A DNA stretch of 64,000 nt, taken from assembly GCA_963843285.1 (NCBI GenBank), contig CAWJJO010000004.1, positions 1 to 64,000 on the forward strand, given 5' to 3'. Positions within the stretch are counted from its first letter, which is position 1. The number at the start of each line of letters is the position of its first letter. Position numbers and translations under genes: made by a program. Below are positions 1 through 8,977 of this stretch, piece by piece. This stretch comes from CAZDDB01 sp963843285 (GTDB taxonomy: Bacteria; Acidobacteriota; HRBIN11; JAKEFK01). The notes beneath the pieces are model-generated. The model had not been told where the DNA came from. It ran no database searches and was given only the letters and a program-made list of their open reading frames with translations.

Positions 1-121
1 AAGCAAGAAGGAAAACCTCAGGTTCTCTCTCTTCCAAAGCAGCGTTTAGATACTCCGCGGCCTCCACAGGATCTTTGAGGGATTCCATCAGATCACTTAC
101 ATAACTTCTACTTTTTGCCAT
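1..121 (-). CDS. HigA-like antitoxin, cut by the window edge
   Basis: The visible 40 residues start MAKSRSYVSDLMESLKD and contain an AAEYLNAALEE segment. This is the usual opening of the addiction-module antidote family (HigA-type, helix-turn-helix) found downstream of RelE/HigB-type toxins. The start ATG (complement of 119-121) lies inside the toxin gene, overlapping its 3' end by 25 bases, so the two are translationally coupled with the toxin first, the typical HigBA order. The helix-turn-helix itself would lie beyond base 1, so DNA binding is inferred from the family and not seen. Confidence 0.7.
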   Translation of the reverse strand, partial: MAKSRSYVSDLMESLKDPVEAAEYLNAALEEREPEVFLLA

Positions 122-455
122 TCCTGACTCCTATTTTTTGTAGTCCTGCCAATATTCAATAGCCCGTTTAATGTCTTTGCTTTGTGACCTTTGTCACCGC
201 CACAAAGCAAAATAACGAGCTTTGTTCCAATTTCCCCGCAATAGATCCGATAGCCTGGGCCATAATCGATTCGTAGTTCGAGCACGCCACCTCCAACCGC
301 ATCGTAATCTCCTAAATTCCCGAGTCGAAGGCGAACTATTCGGGTACGCACGATGGCTCTCGTTTTCTTATCGCGAAGCGATACCATCCATTCTTGGAAA
401 GGCACCTATCATCTGGACCTACATACGTCTCAACCACCCTCTCAATGGCTTCCAT
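97..455 (-). CDS. RelE/HigB-type toxin, frameshifted near its N-terminus
   Basis: The family core is clear: a PFQEWMVSLRDKKTR stretch, then GNLGD, ELRIDYGPGYRIYCGE and LLCGGDKGHK, as in the HigB/RelE-like ribosome-dependent mRNA interferases. The open frame begins only at a GTG (405) placed directly after an in-frame stop. Upstream, in another frame, an ATG at 455 encodes MEAIERVVETYVGPDDR, which is the expected N-terminus of this family. One extra G at about 404-407 would join the two into a protein of about 119 residues. Either the sequence has a one-base deletion or the toxin is inactivated. It overlaps the antitoxin gene downstream. Confidence 0.75.
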
Positions 456-760
456 TTGTATAATAGTAGCTTAAAAGCTACAGTGGGTCAAGCGGATGTC
501 GACAAATCGGCTGGTTTATGACTAGATCTTCTTTTACCGGAAAGCCCGGCATCCTGAAATTCGGATGATATCAAGGTCTGGTTTTCTGCGTCGCAAACCG
601 CGTACTATATTTGCATTAAAATTCTCATCCGCAGCGAACCGTAGCATGGCGGCTTATGATTTTTTTCGGCGGGCGAGAAGCCGATCGCGGACACCGTGAG
701 GGTCGAATCGGCTTCATTTTCTGAGTGCACTCTGGCGGCTTCAGTTTGGCGTTGCTGGTT
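456..760. other. Intergenic stretch with no recognisable gene
   Basis: I see no convincing coding signal, RNA or repeat here. A TATAAT-like string near 458-465 on the minus strand just upstream of the toxin ATG could be part of its promoter, but this is weak. Confidence 0.4.
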
Positions 761-1601
761 TTAATCTCGATCTTTCAGCCCGTGTACAAGCTTGCCAATC
801 TTGCGCATTGCGGCTTCAAGAGCGTCATCGAATTCTGAGGAACCATGAATCATCTGTCTTGCAAGTTTGTGTTGCGCGTTCTCCAGAATCATTAAAATTT
901 TTGAAGGGTGACTTCGTTCGCAATCGAGGTCATGTCATGACCCAACAATCGAATACTGGCGAGGCTTGTATCAAATTCTTCTTCTTTTAGAGGTCAGGTT
1001 CCTCATCGTAGAGCCGATCAAACTGACCGAGCTCTTCATAACGATCCATAATTAGGAGCAAGTCTTCCGCATCTTTGTCTCGTTCAGGATATTTCTCATC
1101 CCAGGCAATTAACTTTAAAATCGCGACACCCGCCAGGCTGCTGACCTTGATATCTACGTTTGGGTCTGAGGAAATCCGCACATTCACAGAAGAATCAAAT
1201 GCTTCCTGAAACCCGACAACGCTCATAATCGTCCGATGATCAGGCGGATAGGCTATCTTCAAGTTCTCATCCGCCACATCGCCAAAGGGGATGATATCAA
1301 CCAGAGTTTCTTCCAATTTCAATCGATAGACTTTTTCTGTTCGAAGAAACTGGCGATGGCGAATCAAATCATCAATTAATTTCTGATGTTGGGCCCAAGA
1401 TGAAACCTGAATTGCCAGGTCGACGTCGAGGGTCGATCTTCGTAATGGGATGTTATGGTGTTTAAACAGGAGATCTCTGGCCAAAGCACCTACCAAAAAA
1501 AAGCGAATGGAGAGCGAACTGGCGCTCGCGGAAACAGCAGAAATTACATCTACTATTTCAGCATCAATCTTCCCGGATAAATCGAGTAATTCTTTGTTCA
1601 T
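761..1601 (-). CDS. abiEii: AbiEii-type nucleotidyltransferase toxin, C-terminus frameshifted
   Basis: The first 204 residues are open and show a nucleotidyltransferase signature, VGALARDLL followed by STLDVDLAI, as in AbiEii/AbiGii toxins (DNA polymerase beta fold, type IV toxin-antitoxin). The open frame stops at 987 with DEEPDL, about 75 residues short of the family. Two one-base corrections (near 984 and near 893-903, both in A/T runs) restore a continuation including EEEFDTSLASIRLLGHDM and ending VHGLKDRD at a stop at 761, about 280 residues in all, the normal size. The start ATG lies inside the antitoxin gene (38-base overlap), so the pair is coupled. Whether the toxin is functional depends on whether these indels are real. 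Confidence 0.75.
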
Positions 1602-2595
1602 AGAGCATCTTTGCTGTTTCGATATTTCTGGGGTCGCCGGTAGCTAATAGGTCAGCATAAACAAGAATCTGATGAACAATTTCTTCAGGCGCCTGCGTAA
1701 AGGTCTTTGGCGAAAATCTTTCAAGTACTTCCACGTTGCCGTTTGGATCCTTTCTCAACCTATTTCTTAGCAAAAAATCATCGAGATTCTCCTTAGTCGT
1801 GTAGATTGTTGCGATTTCCGGTCTGAGATAACCAGTGAGTTTTGCCGCTGCTATTTCTCCGCCCCATTGTTCTTTTTCCGGGTCGATTTTTGCCTTTTCC
1901 CACCACCCGTGCTCACCATGATATTTGCCAAGAATGAGTTTTGGCCGAAGGTCCTCGCCATATGCCATTGTCCACCGCTTCAATAGCTTCTCCTGATTCA
2001 TCATTCTATATTGCCGCTGCTTATCTCTGGCTAAAAAACCCAATCTTTTGAGATCTTCCATTACCCATGCAACAGTTCCTAGCGCAACATCCGCTGTAGC
2101 GACAATTTGACGATATGGTTCGTTTAGCAGTTTGGGATCACACAAAAGAGCAAAAATGAGCTTTAATCCTGCTGGACGAAAAGCCCTTGGGGGAAGATCC
2201 CTTTTCGCAACCTTTGGGGGTTTGTTACCTTTGACAAAAATGAACAAGTTCGGATCCTTCATAAACGCATTGCCTGCTGTGTCGATAAACTGGATGCCGT
2301 CCTGTTTCATTTGATCCGCTAAGTTGGGGTTTACATATCTTGTTACGAGCAAAAATTGCGGAACATGTTCTTTCATAAACAAGAGTTGGATCCTCGCATT
2401 TTTTAAAACGGTTGGTTTCACTTCAGCGAAGTAATGTAATTTCGCGTCGCGGATTTCGATTTCTACTTGAAAATCATGCTCCCGTGCAAAGTCCGGGCGG
2501 CCCCGCAGGAGCCGCATTTCTCCTGGTCCTATTTTGTTGAAAGCTTCCGTGGCTTCCTCTATCAGTTGTCCTTCCTTATCCAATGTCTTGTTCAT
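1564..2595 (-). CDS. abiEi: AbiEi-type antitoxin / transcriptional repressor of a type IV TA system
   Basis: 343 residues matching the AbiEi_2-like antitoxin family: an N-terminal nuclease-like alpha/beta part (YFAEVKPTVLKNARIQLL, then GIQFIDTAGNAFMK), and a winged-helix segment around residues 140-190 (PAGLKLIFALLCDP ... WVMEDLKRLGFL). AbiEi proteins repress their own operon and neutralise the AbiEii toxin. The toxin gene follows with a 38-base overlap. Repeated AATGAACATT/AATGTTCATT sites lie immediately upstream, matching the known mode of AbiEi autoregulation through inverted repeats. The frame is intact from an ATG at 2595. Function is assigned from family and context. Confidence 0.8.
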   Translation of the reverse strand: MNKTLDKEGQLIEEATEAFNKIGPGEMRLLRGRPDFAREHDFQVEIEIRDAKLHYFAEVKPTVLKNARIQLLFMKEHVPQFLLVTRYVNPNLADQMKQDGIQFIDTAGNAFMKDPNLFIFVKGNKPPKVAKRDLPPRAFRPAGLKLIFALLCDPKLLNEPYRQIVATADVALGTVAWVMEDLKRLGFLARDKQRQYRMMNQEKLLKRWTMAYGEDLRPKLILGKYHGEHGWWEKAKIDPEKEQWGGEIAAAKLTGYLRPEIATIYTTKENLDDFLLRNRLRKDPNGNVEVLERFSPKTFTQAPEEIVHQILVYADLLATGDPRNIETAKMLYEQRITRFIRED

Positions 2596-2615
2596 ACATT
2601 TTTATGTACATTATT

Positions 2616-2679
2616 AATGAACATTTGATCTTTATGAACATTATAAGTAAATGTTCATTATTTAAAATCGTTCATTATA
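2616..2679. promoter_or_regulatory. Probable AbiEi operator: repeated TGAACATT sites
   Basis: AATGAACATT at 2616-2625 and its exact reverse complement AATGTTCATT at 2650-2659 form a 10-base perfect inverted repeat. Two further half sites (ATGAACATT at 2634-2642 and GTTCATTATA near 2670) lie in the same 64 bases. The cluster starts 21 bases upstream of the abiEi start codon, in AT-rich DNA suitable for a promoter. AbiEi proteins are known to bind inverted repeats in their promoters; the use of these sites is inferred. Confidence 0.6.
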
Positions 2680-2882
2680 ACCGTACAAATAAACTAACTG
2701 AACTAATATTATCGCAGTACGCAGTACAAAGAGGGAAATTCAACTATTTTATTGATAATTACGCCCTTACAGCGCAATGCAACGACTCGTAAGTACTTAT
2801 TCTTGAATGATTTGTCCCTAAATCAGCATACACGATCGAATCCCTCTTTGATTTCCTTAATTCGGTTTGTCGGCACATTGAT

Positions 2883-3000
2883 GTGTAAAAGGGAGATGTG
2901 GGGATATTGGAGATGTGGGGGATATTGGAGATGTGGGGATTGATTGCAGAAGAAACAAGCTCATCCACCTCCTCCTTCCCCCACATCGCCCTTCTTACAC
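2883..3000. repeat. G-rich intergenic repeat, locus 1, inverted pair
   Basis: The left arm starts GTGTAAAAGGGAGATGTGGG and contains an internal duplication of a GGGGATATTGGAGATGTGG-like unit. The right arm is the reverse complement and ends CCCTTCTTACAC. The two could fold into a long imperfect hairpin. The locus marks the left end of a 14.5-kb stretch without repeat copies. Confidence 0.8.
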
Positions 3001-3057
3001 TCAGTCGAAGTTGTACGATCATGGTGCAATCCTGACTCGGTTATCTTCATTGAGATC

Positions 3058-3735
3058 ATGCCGCTTACCAAGCAGCAAACCGTGGGGCGGGAGGAAGTGT
3101 GCTTCCTTTACGACAATCCTGACACAAGAATCTACGCAGGCTACGTTCACCTGAAACCCGGTGTTGCCTTCTTTCTTCGCCGCTTCCACACTCTCATCAA
3201 AGCCCTGGTACAGGATGCGTGGATACGCTACATCCGTAGTCTCAACGCCAATCAACCTCTTCGGGGGCAGGTTACAGATCTTCAGGAGTTCCTGTTTGGA
3301 TCAGACCGGCAGGATCTATCGCAGGTGAGAGATGTTCTTTTTCCCATTCAGCAAGCTACGTGCTTCTACTGTCTGGAGCGAATACCATGGGGAGCCGGAG
3401 TAGTTGATCACTTCATTCCCTGGAGCCGCTACTCCGTAGACCTCGGCCACAATTTTGTGCTCGCGCATTCAAAGTGTAACAACAGCAAGGCGGACCTCTT
3501 ACCTGACATCCGCCATCTCGAGAACTGGATGATGCGGAACCGAACAGATGCAGATCGCCTGGAACAAGCATTCCGAAAAGTGAATGTCTCGTGCGATTTG
3601 ACTACCAGCATTCACATTACTCGCTGGGCATATGAACAGGCCGATCTCTCCGGCGCCTCAGTCTGGCTGGAGAAAGATTCGTTGCGACAATTGAGTCCGC
3701 GTTGGAAGACAATACTGAATCGTGGAAATCCTTAA
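3058..3735 (+). CDS. HNH endonuclease
   Basis: About 225 residues with an HNH nuclease core: CFYCLERIPWG from about residue 102, then GVVDHFIPWSRY, HNFVLAHSKCNNSKAD. The CxxC pair probably binds structural zinc, and DH...N...H are the ββα-metal catalytic and metal-binding positions. I chose ATG 3058 (MPLTKQQ) because the longer frame from a TTG at 2944 runs through the intergenic repeat and gives a proline-rich, non-family N-terminus. No partner is translationally coupled. Its place between a toxin-antitoxin pair and other nucleases suggests a restriction or defence role, which is inferred. Confidence 0.8.
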   Translation: MPLTKQQTVGREEVCFLYDNPDTRIYAGYVHLKPGVAFFLRRFHTLIKALVQDAWIRYIRSLNANQPLRGQVTDLQEFLFGSDRQDLSQVRDVLFPIQQATCFYCLERIPWGAGVVDHFIPWSRYSVDLGHNFVLAHSKCNNSKADLLPDIRHLENWMMRNRTDADRLEQAFRKVNVSCDLTTSIHITRWAYEQADLSGASVWLEKDSLRQLSPRWKTILNRGNP

Positions 3736-3820
3736 CGTCCACTCATCGGCAATGCGCTTCGCGCTACGCTGCTTTTCTTAACCCAGAGAGCCGGGTTCCC
3801 GCCGTAGGATTTCTAAGGCA

Positions 3821-4744
3821 TCACCCGAGATAGAGGTTTTCGTTGTGCCACATCAACATGTCCCGGGATGGCCAATGCTGTTCATGTTTCGGCAACTGAA
3901 GGCGCTTGCCATGGAGACCGTAATAACTTTTGCCGTTCGCGTAATCTTCCTTCAGTCTGTTACTTACCGAAAATCTAAAATCACTTGTAAGGGTTACGTA
4001 TCCCTTATCAAAAAGACGGTGGATATCGCTCCGCAAGAAGATTCCGTTTGAGATTTCATGTTCTCCGCCATCACGGTAGCGTTTAATGTGTGCAGAATCA
4101 AGCACGGGAAGAGAATGCTCGGTGGTGATCGCGCAAGCTCTATCGTATGCCTCCATGACCGCGATCCGGAAGCTCCCTTGTCCAAGCCGGGGACGAATCT
4201 CCACAGGATCGCCATATCGCGGATTGCTCTCAGCGAGACTCCCCTGTAAAGCTCTGGTGATCTGACCTTGTGCCTGGCACTCTTCCCAAAGACGGAGCCC
4301 ATCTCCATGAGTAAGATCAATGCTCTTCCCCTGTACAATATTTGCGTGCCATCCTTCGGGCTCCCGAATCCATTTCGATGGCTCAAAGAAGATCGGCGAA
4401 ACGATCATGAGACAGCCGATTATGTATTCAGTTTCTGGATTCAGAATCTGATGTCGATACCGTGCTATGCGGCGATACATTTCTTCCCGGTTGGATGCGC
4501 CATTCGCAACGCCGAACGTATCCCAAGCGAGCCACGCTGGAAGTGTGTCGTGGTAAGCGAGAAATCCGAAGCCCCCGATTGCGTTATGCGGGCTCTTCAA
4601 TCTGAAAAAGAAAGGAGCTCCGGATGGGATTGCATGAAACGCGCGGCCGCCTGAGGGTTGCCAAAAGTTCACCTCATCTAATTCGGGACGCTCACGGAGG
4701 AACTCATACCAATCGAAATCAGTGTTGGCGACGTACCCCTTCAT
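3821..4744 (-). CDS. HNH restriction endonuclease (HNH_2 type)
   Basis: 307 residues. The C-terminal third has the HNH_2 pattern of putative restriction enzymes: LDSAHIKRYRDGGEHEISN followed by GIFLRSDIHRLFDKGYVTL, near residue 217. The first 150 residues (for example FRLKSPHNAIGGFGF and YIIGCLMIVSPIFFEP) look like a separate recognition domain, as in HNH_2 proteins that carry an N-terminal target-sensing module. No methyltransferase is adjacent, so it may cut modified or foreign DNA independently; that is inference. It runs opposite to the HNH gene before it and the nuclease gene after it. Confidence 0.8.
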   Translation of the reverse strand: MKGYVANTDFDWYEFLRERPELDEVNFWQPSGGRAFHAIPSGAPFFFRLKSPHNAIGGFGFLAYHDTLPAWLAWDTFGVANGASNREEMYRRIARYRHQILNPETEYIIGCLMIVSPIFFEPSKWIREPEGWHANIVQGKSIDLTHGDGLRLWEECQAQGQITRALQGSLAESNPRYGDPVEIRPRLGQGSFRIAVMEAYDRACAITTEHSLPVLDSAHIKRYRDGGEHEISNGIFLRSDIHRLFDKGYVTLTSDFRFSVSNRLKEDYANGKSYYGLHGKRLQLPKHEQHWPSRDMLMWHNENLYLG

Positions 4745-4839
4745 GGATTCTCCTTCCGATCATAACATGATTGACCGCTGCGATCGGCGAAGACAGCATC
4801 CTGACTTCTTAAGTTAGAATGGAAGCAGGAGATTCAGGC

Positions 4840-5892
4840 ATGCCCTTCACCATGCGCCTTTGGGAAATCGCGGGGAACACTCTAAATGAAATTCAGAAGG
4901 TCCGCCTAAATCAGGAAGAACGGCTCGAAACATGGCTGGCGAACGACATTTCGATTGTCGGAATGGAGCTCCTGATTATCGCCAGACAGGTACCCACAGG
5001 TCACGGCGGTAGAATTGACCTTTTGGCCATGGATCGCGAAGGTGATCTGGTGATCCTGGAGCTTAAGCGGGATCGGACGCCGCGGGAAATTGTTGCGCAA
5101 GTTCTTGATTACGCGAGTTGGGTTACAAAACTCCCTGCTGCTGAAGTAGCTGAGATTTCAGCGAAGTATCTGCAAAAAAGTCTGGGAGAGGAATTTGCAG
5201 ATAGGTTCAAAGAAGCCTTGCCGGAAACCATCAACAATTCCCATTCTATGATTGTAGTCGCTGCTGAGTTGGATGAAGCGTCCGAGCGCATTGTTCAATA
5301 CCTGGCGGATCAGTATGGCGTGAACATCAATGTGATTTTTTTTAACTTTTATCAGACTGGAGGGAAGGAATTCCTTGGAAGATCGTGGCTGCTTGATCCG
5401 CAAGAAGTAACACAGCGCGCTGAATCGAAAAAACGCCTACCATGGAGCGGATTCTGGTTCGTAAATGTCGGTGAAGGTGAACATAGGAGCTGGGACGATT
5501 GCAAACAATATGGTTTTATCTCCGCTGGAGGAGGCAAATGGTACAGCGATGCACTGCTAAGACTTCGCTCAGGGGATCGAATCTTCGCCTACATAAAAGG
5601 TGTAGGTTATGTTGGTTACGGGGAAGTTACTTCCGAAAGCACCATGGCGAAGGATTTCAGAATCAACGATAGGCCATTATTGGGTTTACCGCTCAAAGTA
5701 CCTGCGATCAGGCATGATGCAGATAACCCTGAGTTATGTGAATGGGTCATCGGAGTGAAATGGGTGCTGAATTTCAATCGCGAAAAAGCACGGAAATTTC
5801 AAGGAATGTTTGCAAATCAAAATATCGCTTGCAAGCTTCGCGATGAGCGCACGCTAACCTTTCTTAAGACCGAGTTTCAAGTTGATAAATAG
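4840..5892 (+). CDS. NucS-like PD-(D/E)XK nuclease with EVE-like C-terminal domain
   Basis: About 350 residues. The N-terminal half carries the NucS/DUF91 nuclease signature GRIDLLAMDREGDLVILELK (Asp, Glu and Lys of a PD-(D/E)XK site), then DRTPREIVAQVLDYASWV. The C-terminal half from about residue 205 (SGFWFVNVGEGEHRSWDDC, then RLRSGDRIFAYIKGVGYVG and GEVT) looks like an EVE/PUA-type fold, a domain often used to sense modified bases. ATG 4840 is preferred over 4819 because AGGAG at 4827-4831 sits eight bases before it. A nuclease plus EVE architecture suggests modification-dependent restriction. The nuclease call is good and the EVE call is by appearance. Confidence 0.75.
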   Translation: MPFTMRLWEIAGNTLNEIQKVRLNQEERLETWLANDISIVGMELLIIARQVPTGHGGRIDLLAMDREGDLVILELKRDRTPREIVAQVLDYASWVTKLPAAEVAEISAKYLQKSLGEEFADRFKEALPETINNSHSMIVVAAELDEASERIVQYLADQYGVNINVIFFNFYQTGGKEFLGRSWLLDPQEVTQRAESKKRLPWSGFWFVNVGEGEHRSWDDCKQYGFISAGGGKWYSDALLRLRSGDRIFAYIKGVGYVGYGEVTSESTMAKDFRINDRPLLGLPLKVPAIRHDADNPELCEWVIGVKWVLNFNREKARKFQGMFANQNIACKLRDERTLTFLKTEFQVDK

Positions 5893-6120
5893 CTAGAGTC
5901 TGATGGTAGTAGGTTAAAATTGGAAAACACAAGAATGAACCAAACCGTAAAACCGACATTCCTCATGGGTCGCGGGTCTCAACTCCTCGATTGCTTGAAA
6001 CTTGGGGAAAAATTTTTTAGAAGGCCTGCTTCACAAGTCGGACTCTTTCCGGGCTACATGAACGGCTTGATGATCCTCCTTGATTTACGGCTAAGGGAAC
6101 GGTAACAATAAAAGAAGACT

Positions 6121-8977
6121 ATGCGAATTACGGATTATCACGCCAAGTATTTTGCATACGAGTTAACCAAACATTTCCCATCAGATTCGGTCGACAAGCT
6201 TGCTGCTGCTCTCGCCGCTGCTGAAGTCGATCTGAATCCTCATCAAATCGACGCCGCGTTGTTCGCCTTCAAATCTCCACTTTCAAAAGGTGCTTTATTG
6301 GCCGACGAAGTCGGTCTTGGCAAAACGATTGAAGCCGGGCTCGTGATTTCGCAAAAATGGGCAGAGCGCAAGCGTCATATTCTGGTTATCACTCCCTCGA
6401 ACTTGCGCAAGCAATGGTATCAGGAGATGACCGAAAAATTCTTCCTACCTTGCCGGATCCTCGAGACGAAATCCTATAACGTATCTGTAAAAAACGGCCG
6501 ATTGCAACCCTTCGATACTCCCGATATTGTGATCTGCTCGTATCAATTTGCAAGAAACAAACAAGACGACGTTCGGTCGACGTCATGGGATCTAGTGGTT
6601 ATTGATGAAGCACACCGCCTACGAAACGTTTACAAACCTTCAAATATCATCGCGAATACTTTAAAAACTGTCCTCCAGGGGAACAACAAACTGCTTTTGA
6701 CTGCAACTCCCCTCCAAAACTCACTTCTTGAGTTGTACGGGCTGGTGAGCTTCATCGACGAGCATACATTTGGGGATCTTAAGAGTTTCAGGGAACAATT
6801 CGCCAATCTCAATCAAGACCAGGTTTTCGAAACTCTAAAATCGCGGTTGAAGCCAGTGTGCCATAGGACGTTACGTCGGCAGGTCAAAGCGTACATCAAC
6901 TACACAAACCGGTTACCGATGCTGGAACACTTTACTCCGGAAGAGAGTGAGGATCGGCTTTACAATCTTGTTTCAGAGTATTTGCAGCGCGAAAATCTTC
7001 AAGCACTTCCAGTGAGCCAGCGGACTCTAATGACTCTTGTCCTGCGCAAATTGCTTGCGTCATCAACTTTCGCAATCGCAGGAGCCTTGAATTCCTTGTC
7101 CAAACGGCTGAAAGCGAAATTAGGAAAGACGCGACCGCCGGAGACAGTCCCGGAGGAGTTACAACAGGATTACGAATCGCTAAACGACACTGCGGAGGAA
7201 TGGGCGGAAGAAGAAGAGGCTCCGGCAATTACTGAAACCGACCGTAGCGCGATTCAGCTGGAAATTGCGGACCTTGAAGCTTTCATGAGCCTGGCTACTT
7301 CCATAGATCACAATGCAAAAGGTAACGCGCTGCTGAAGGCCCTCGGAATCGCCTTTGCCAAGGCAAACAAAATGGGGGCCGAACAGAAAGCCATTATCTT
7401 TACCGAATCTCGAAAGACTCAAGACTATCTTCTTCGTTTGCTTGCTGACAGCCCCTATTCTGAAGGTATTGTTCTTTTCAACGGCTCAAACAATGATAGT
7501 CGGTCGAAAGAGATTTATTCCAACTGGTCAAGTCGCTATCAAGGAACCGATCACATAACAGGTTCAAGGACGGCTGATATGCGGTCGGCGATCGTTGACT
7601 ACTTCCGAGAAGAGGGTCGTATCATGATCGCTACAGAGGCGGGAGCGGAGGGCATCAATCTTCAATTCTGTTCATTGGTTATTAATTACGATCTGCCATG
7701 GAATCCTCAACGAATAGAGCAGCGGATAGGCCGTTGTCATCGGTACGGACAAAAGCACGATGTCGTTGTTGTGAATTTTCTGAATGAGAAGAACGCCGCC
7801 GATAAAAGAGTCTACGAATTACTGGAACAGAAATTTCAACTTTTTGAAGGTGTTTTCGGTGCTAGTGATGAAGTGCTTGGAGCTATAGAATCAGGCGTGG
7901 ATTTTGAAAAGAGGATTGTTGCGATATATCAAAAATGCAGGAAAGCTGAGGAAATACAAGCGGCATTTGATCAGCTTCAACTGGAGTTGAGCTTCGAAAT
8001 AAACGAATCCATGAAAAAGACAAGACAAAAGCTGCTAGAGCATTTTGACGATGAAGTTCGGGAAAAACTAAGGGTTCGGGATGCGGATTCAAAAAATTCA
8101 CTAAATCGGTTCGAGCGCTTTCTAATGGATCTCACGCGGCACGAGTTGCACGAATATGCTGATTTTTCGGAAGATTCAAGATTCTCGCTCAAAGAACAAC
8201 CCTTTAAGGACCTCGCGACAGTTATTCCTTTAGGAATCTATCAGTTGCCACGACGTTCCGGGGAGGCACATACCTATCGACTGAATCATCCTCTCGCCGA
8301 AGCTGTGTTGCAGCAGGCCAAAAATCGTGAGTTATTACCGGCCGAGATCGAATTCATATACGCAGAGCATGAGGGCAAGATAAGTATTTTGGAACCTCTC
8401 ATCGGGAAATCGGGCTGGCTGAGGATATCAATGCTGACGATCGATTCTCTCGATCAGTCTGAGGATTTTGTGATCTTTGCGGCACAGATGGATGATGGTC
8501 AGATACTGGAGCAGGACATTGCGGCACGCTTAATGACTTTACCCGGACATTGCCCTGACAACTCCGCAGTAGACTCACCAGCGTTTCTTGAGTCTCTTGT
8601 CGAGCACCGAAAAGCAACTATTCAGCGGGATATTTCCGAGAAGGAATGCGAAATTCTTCGAATTAGAAGCCGATAAACTGGATGGTTGGGCCGACGATCT
8701 AAAGATCGCCCTAGAGCGTGAAATAAAAGAACTTGATCGTCAAATCAAAGAAGCGCGGCGTGCGGCTACGGTAGGCGTGTCACTCGAAGAAAAGCTCGAT
8801 GCCCAGAAGCAGATCAAGTCGTTGGAGTTTCAGCGTCACAACAAGCGAAAATCACTGTTCGATGCCCAGGATCAGGTGGATAAAAAGAGGGAGGAACTGA
8901 TTGAGAGAATTGAAGCAAAGCTGCAGCAACGGACAGATTTAAAACCGCTGCTTACCGTCCGATGGCGAATTCGATGA
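6121..8977 (+). CDS. SNF2-family DEAD/DEAH helicase, frame broken once near the 3' end
   Basis: The N-terminal ATPase has LADEVGLGKTIEAGLV (Walker A, about residue 58), VVIDEAHRLRN and LLTATPLQNSLLELYG. The C-terminal helicase lobe has EAGAEGINLQF and QRIGRCHRYGQKHDVVVV, as in HepA/RapA-like SNF2 proteins of defence loci. The frame stops at 8676, but a second frame continues with NAKFFELEADKLDGWADDL and a coiled-coil tail ending TVRWRIR at 8977, the standard end of these proteins. Removing one G near 8640 fuses them into about 951 residues. The gene overlaps the AIPR gene by 16 bases and heads the operon. Likely a DNA translocase working with the nuclease and R-M genes downstream. Confidence 0.85.

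Noticed and set aside
2944..3057. Longer N-terminus for the HNH nuclease
   Set aside because: The extension from a TTG would translate the arm of repeat 1 into a proline-rich run not expected in the family. ATG 3058 is a better start.
5893..6120. 61-residue frame at 5920-6105
   Set aside because: Starts at a TTG, has no ribosome site, and shows no known pattern. Treated as leader DNA before the SNF2 gene.
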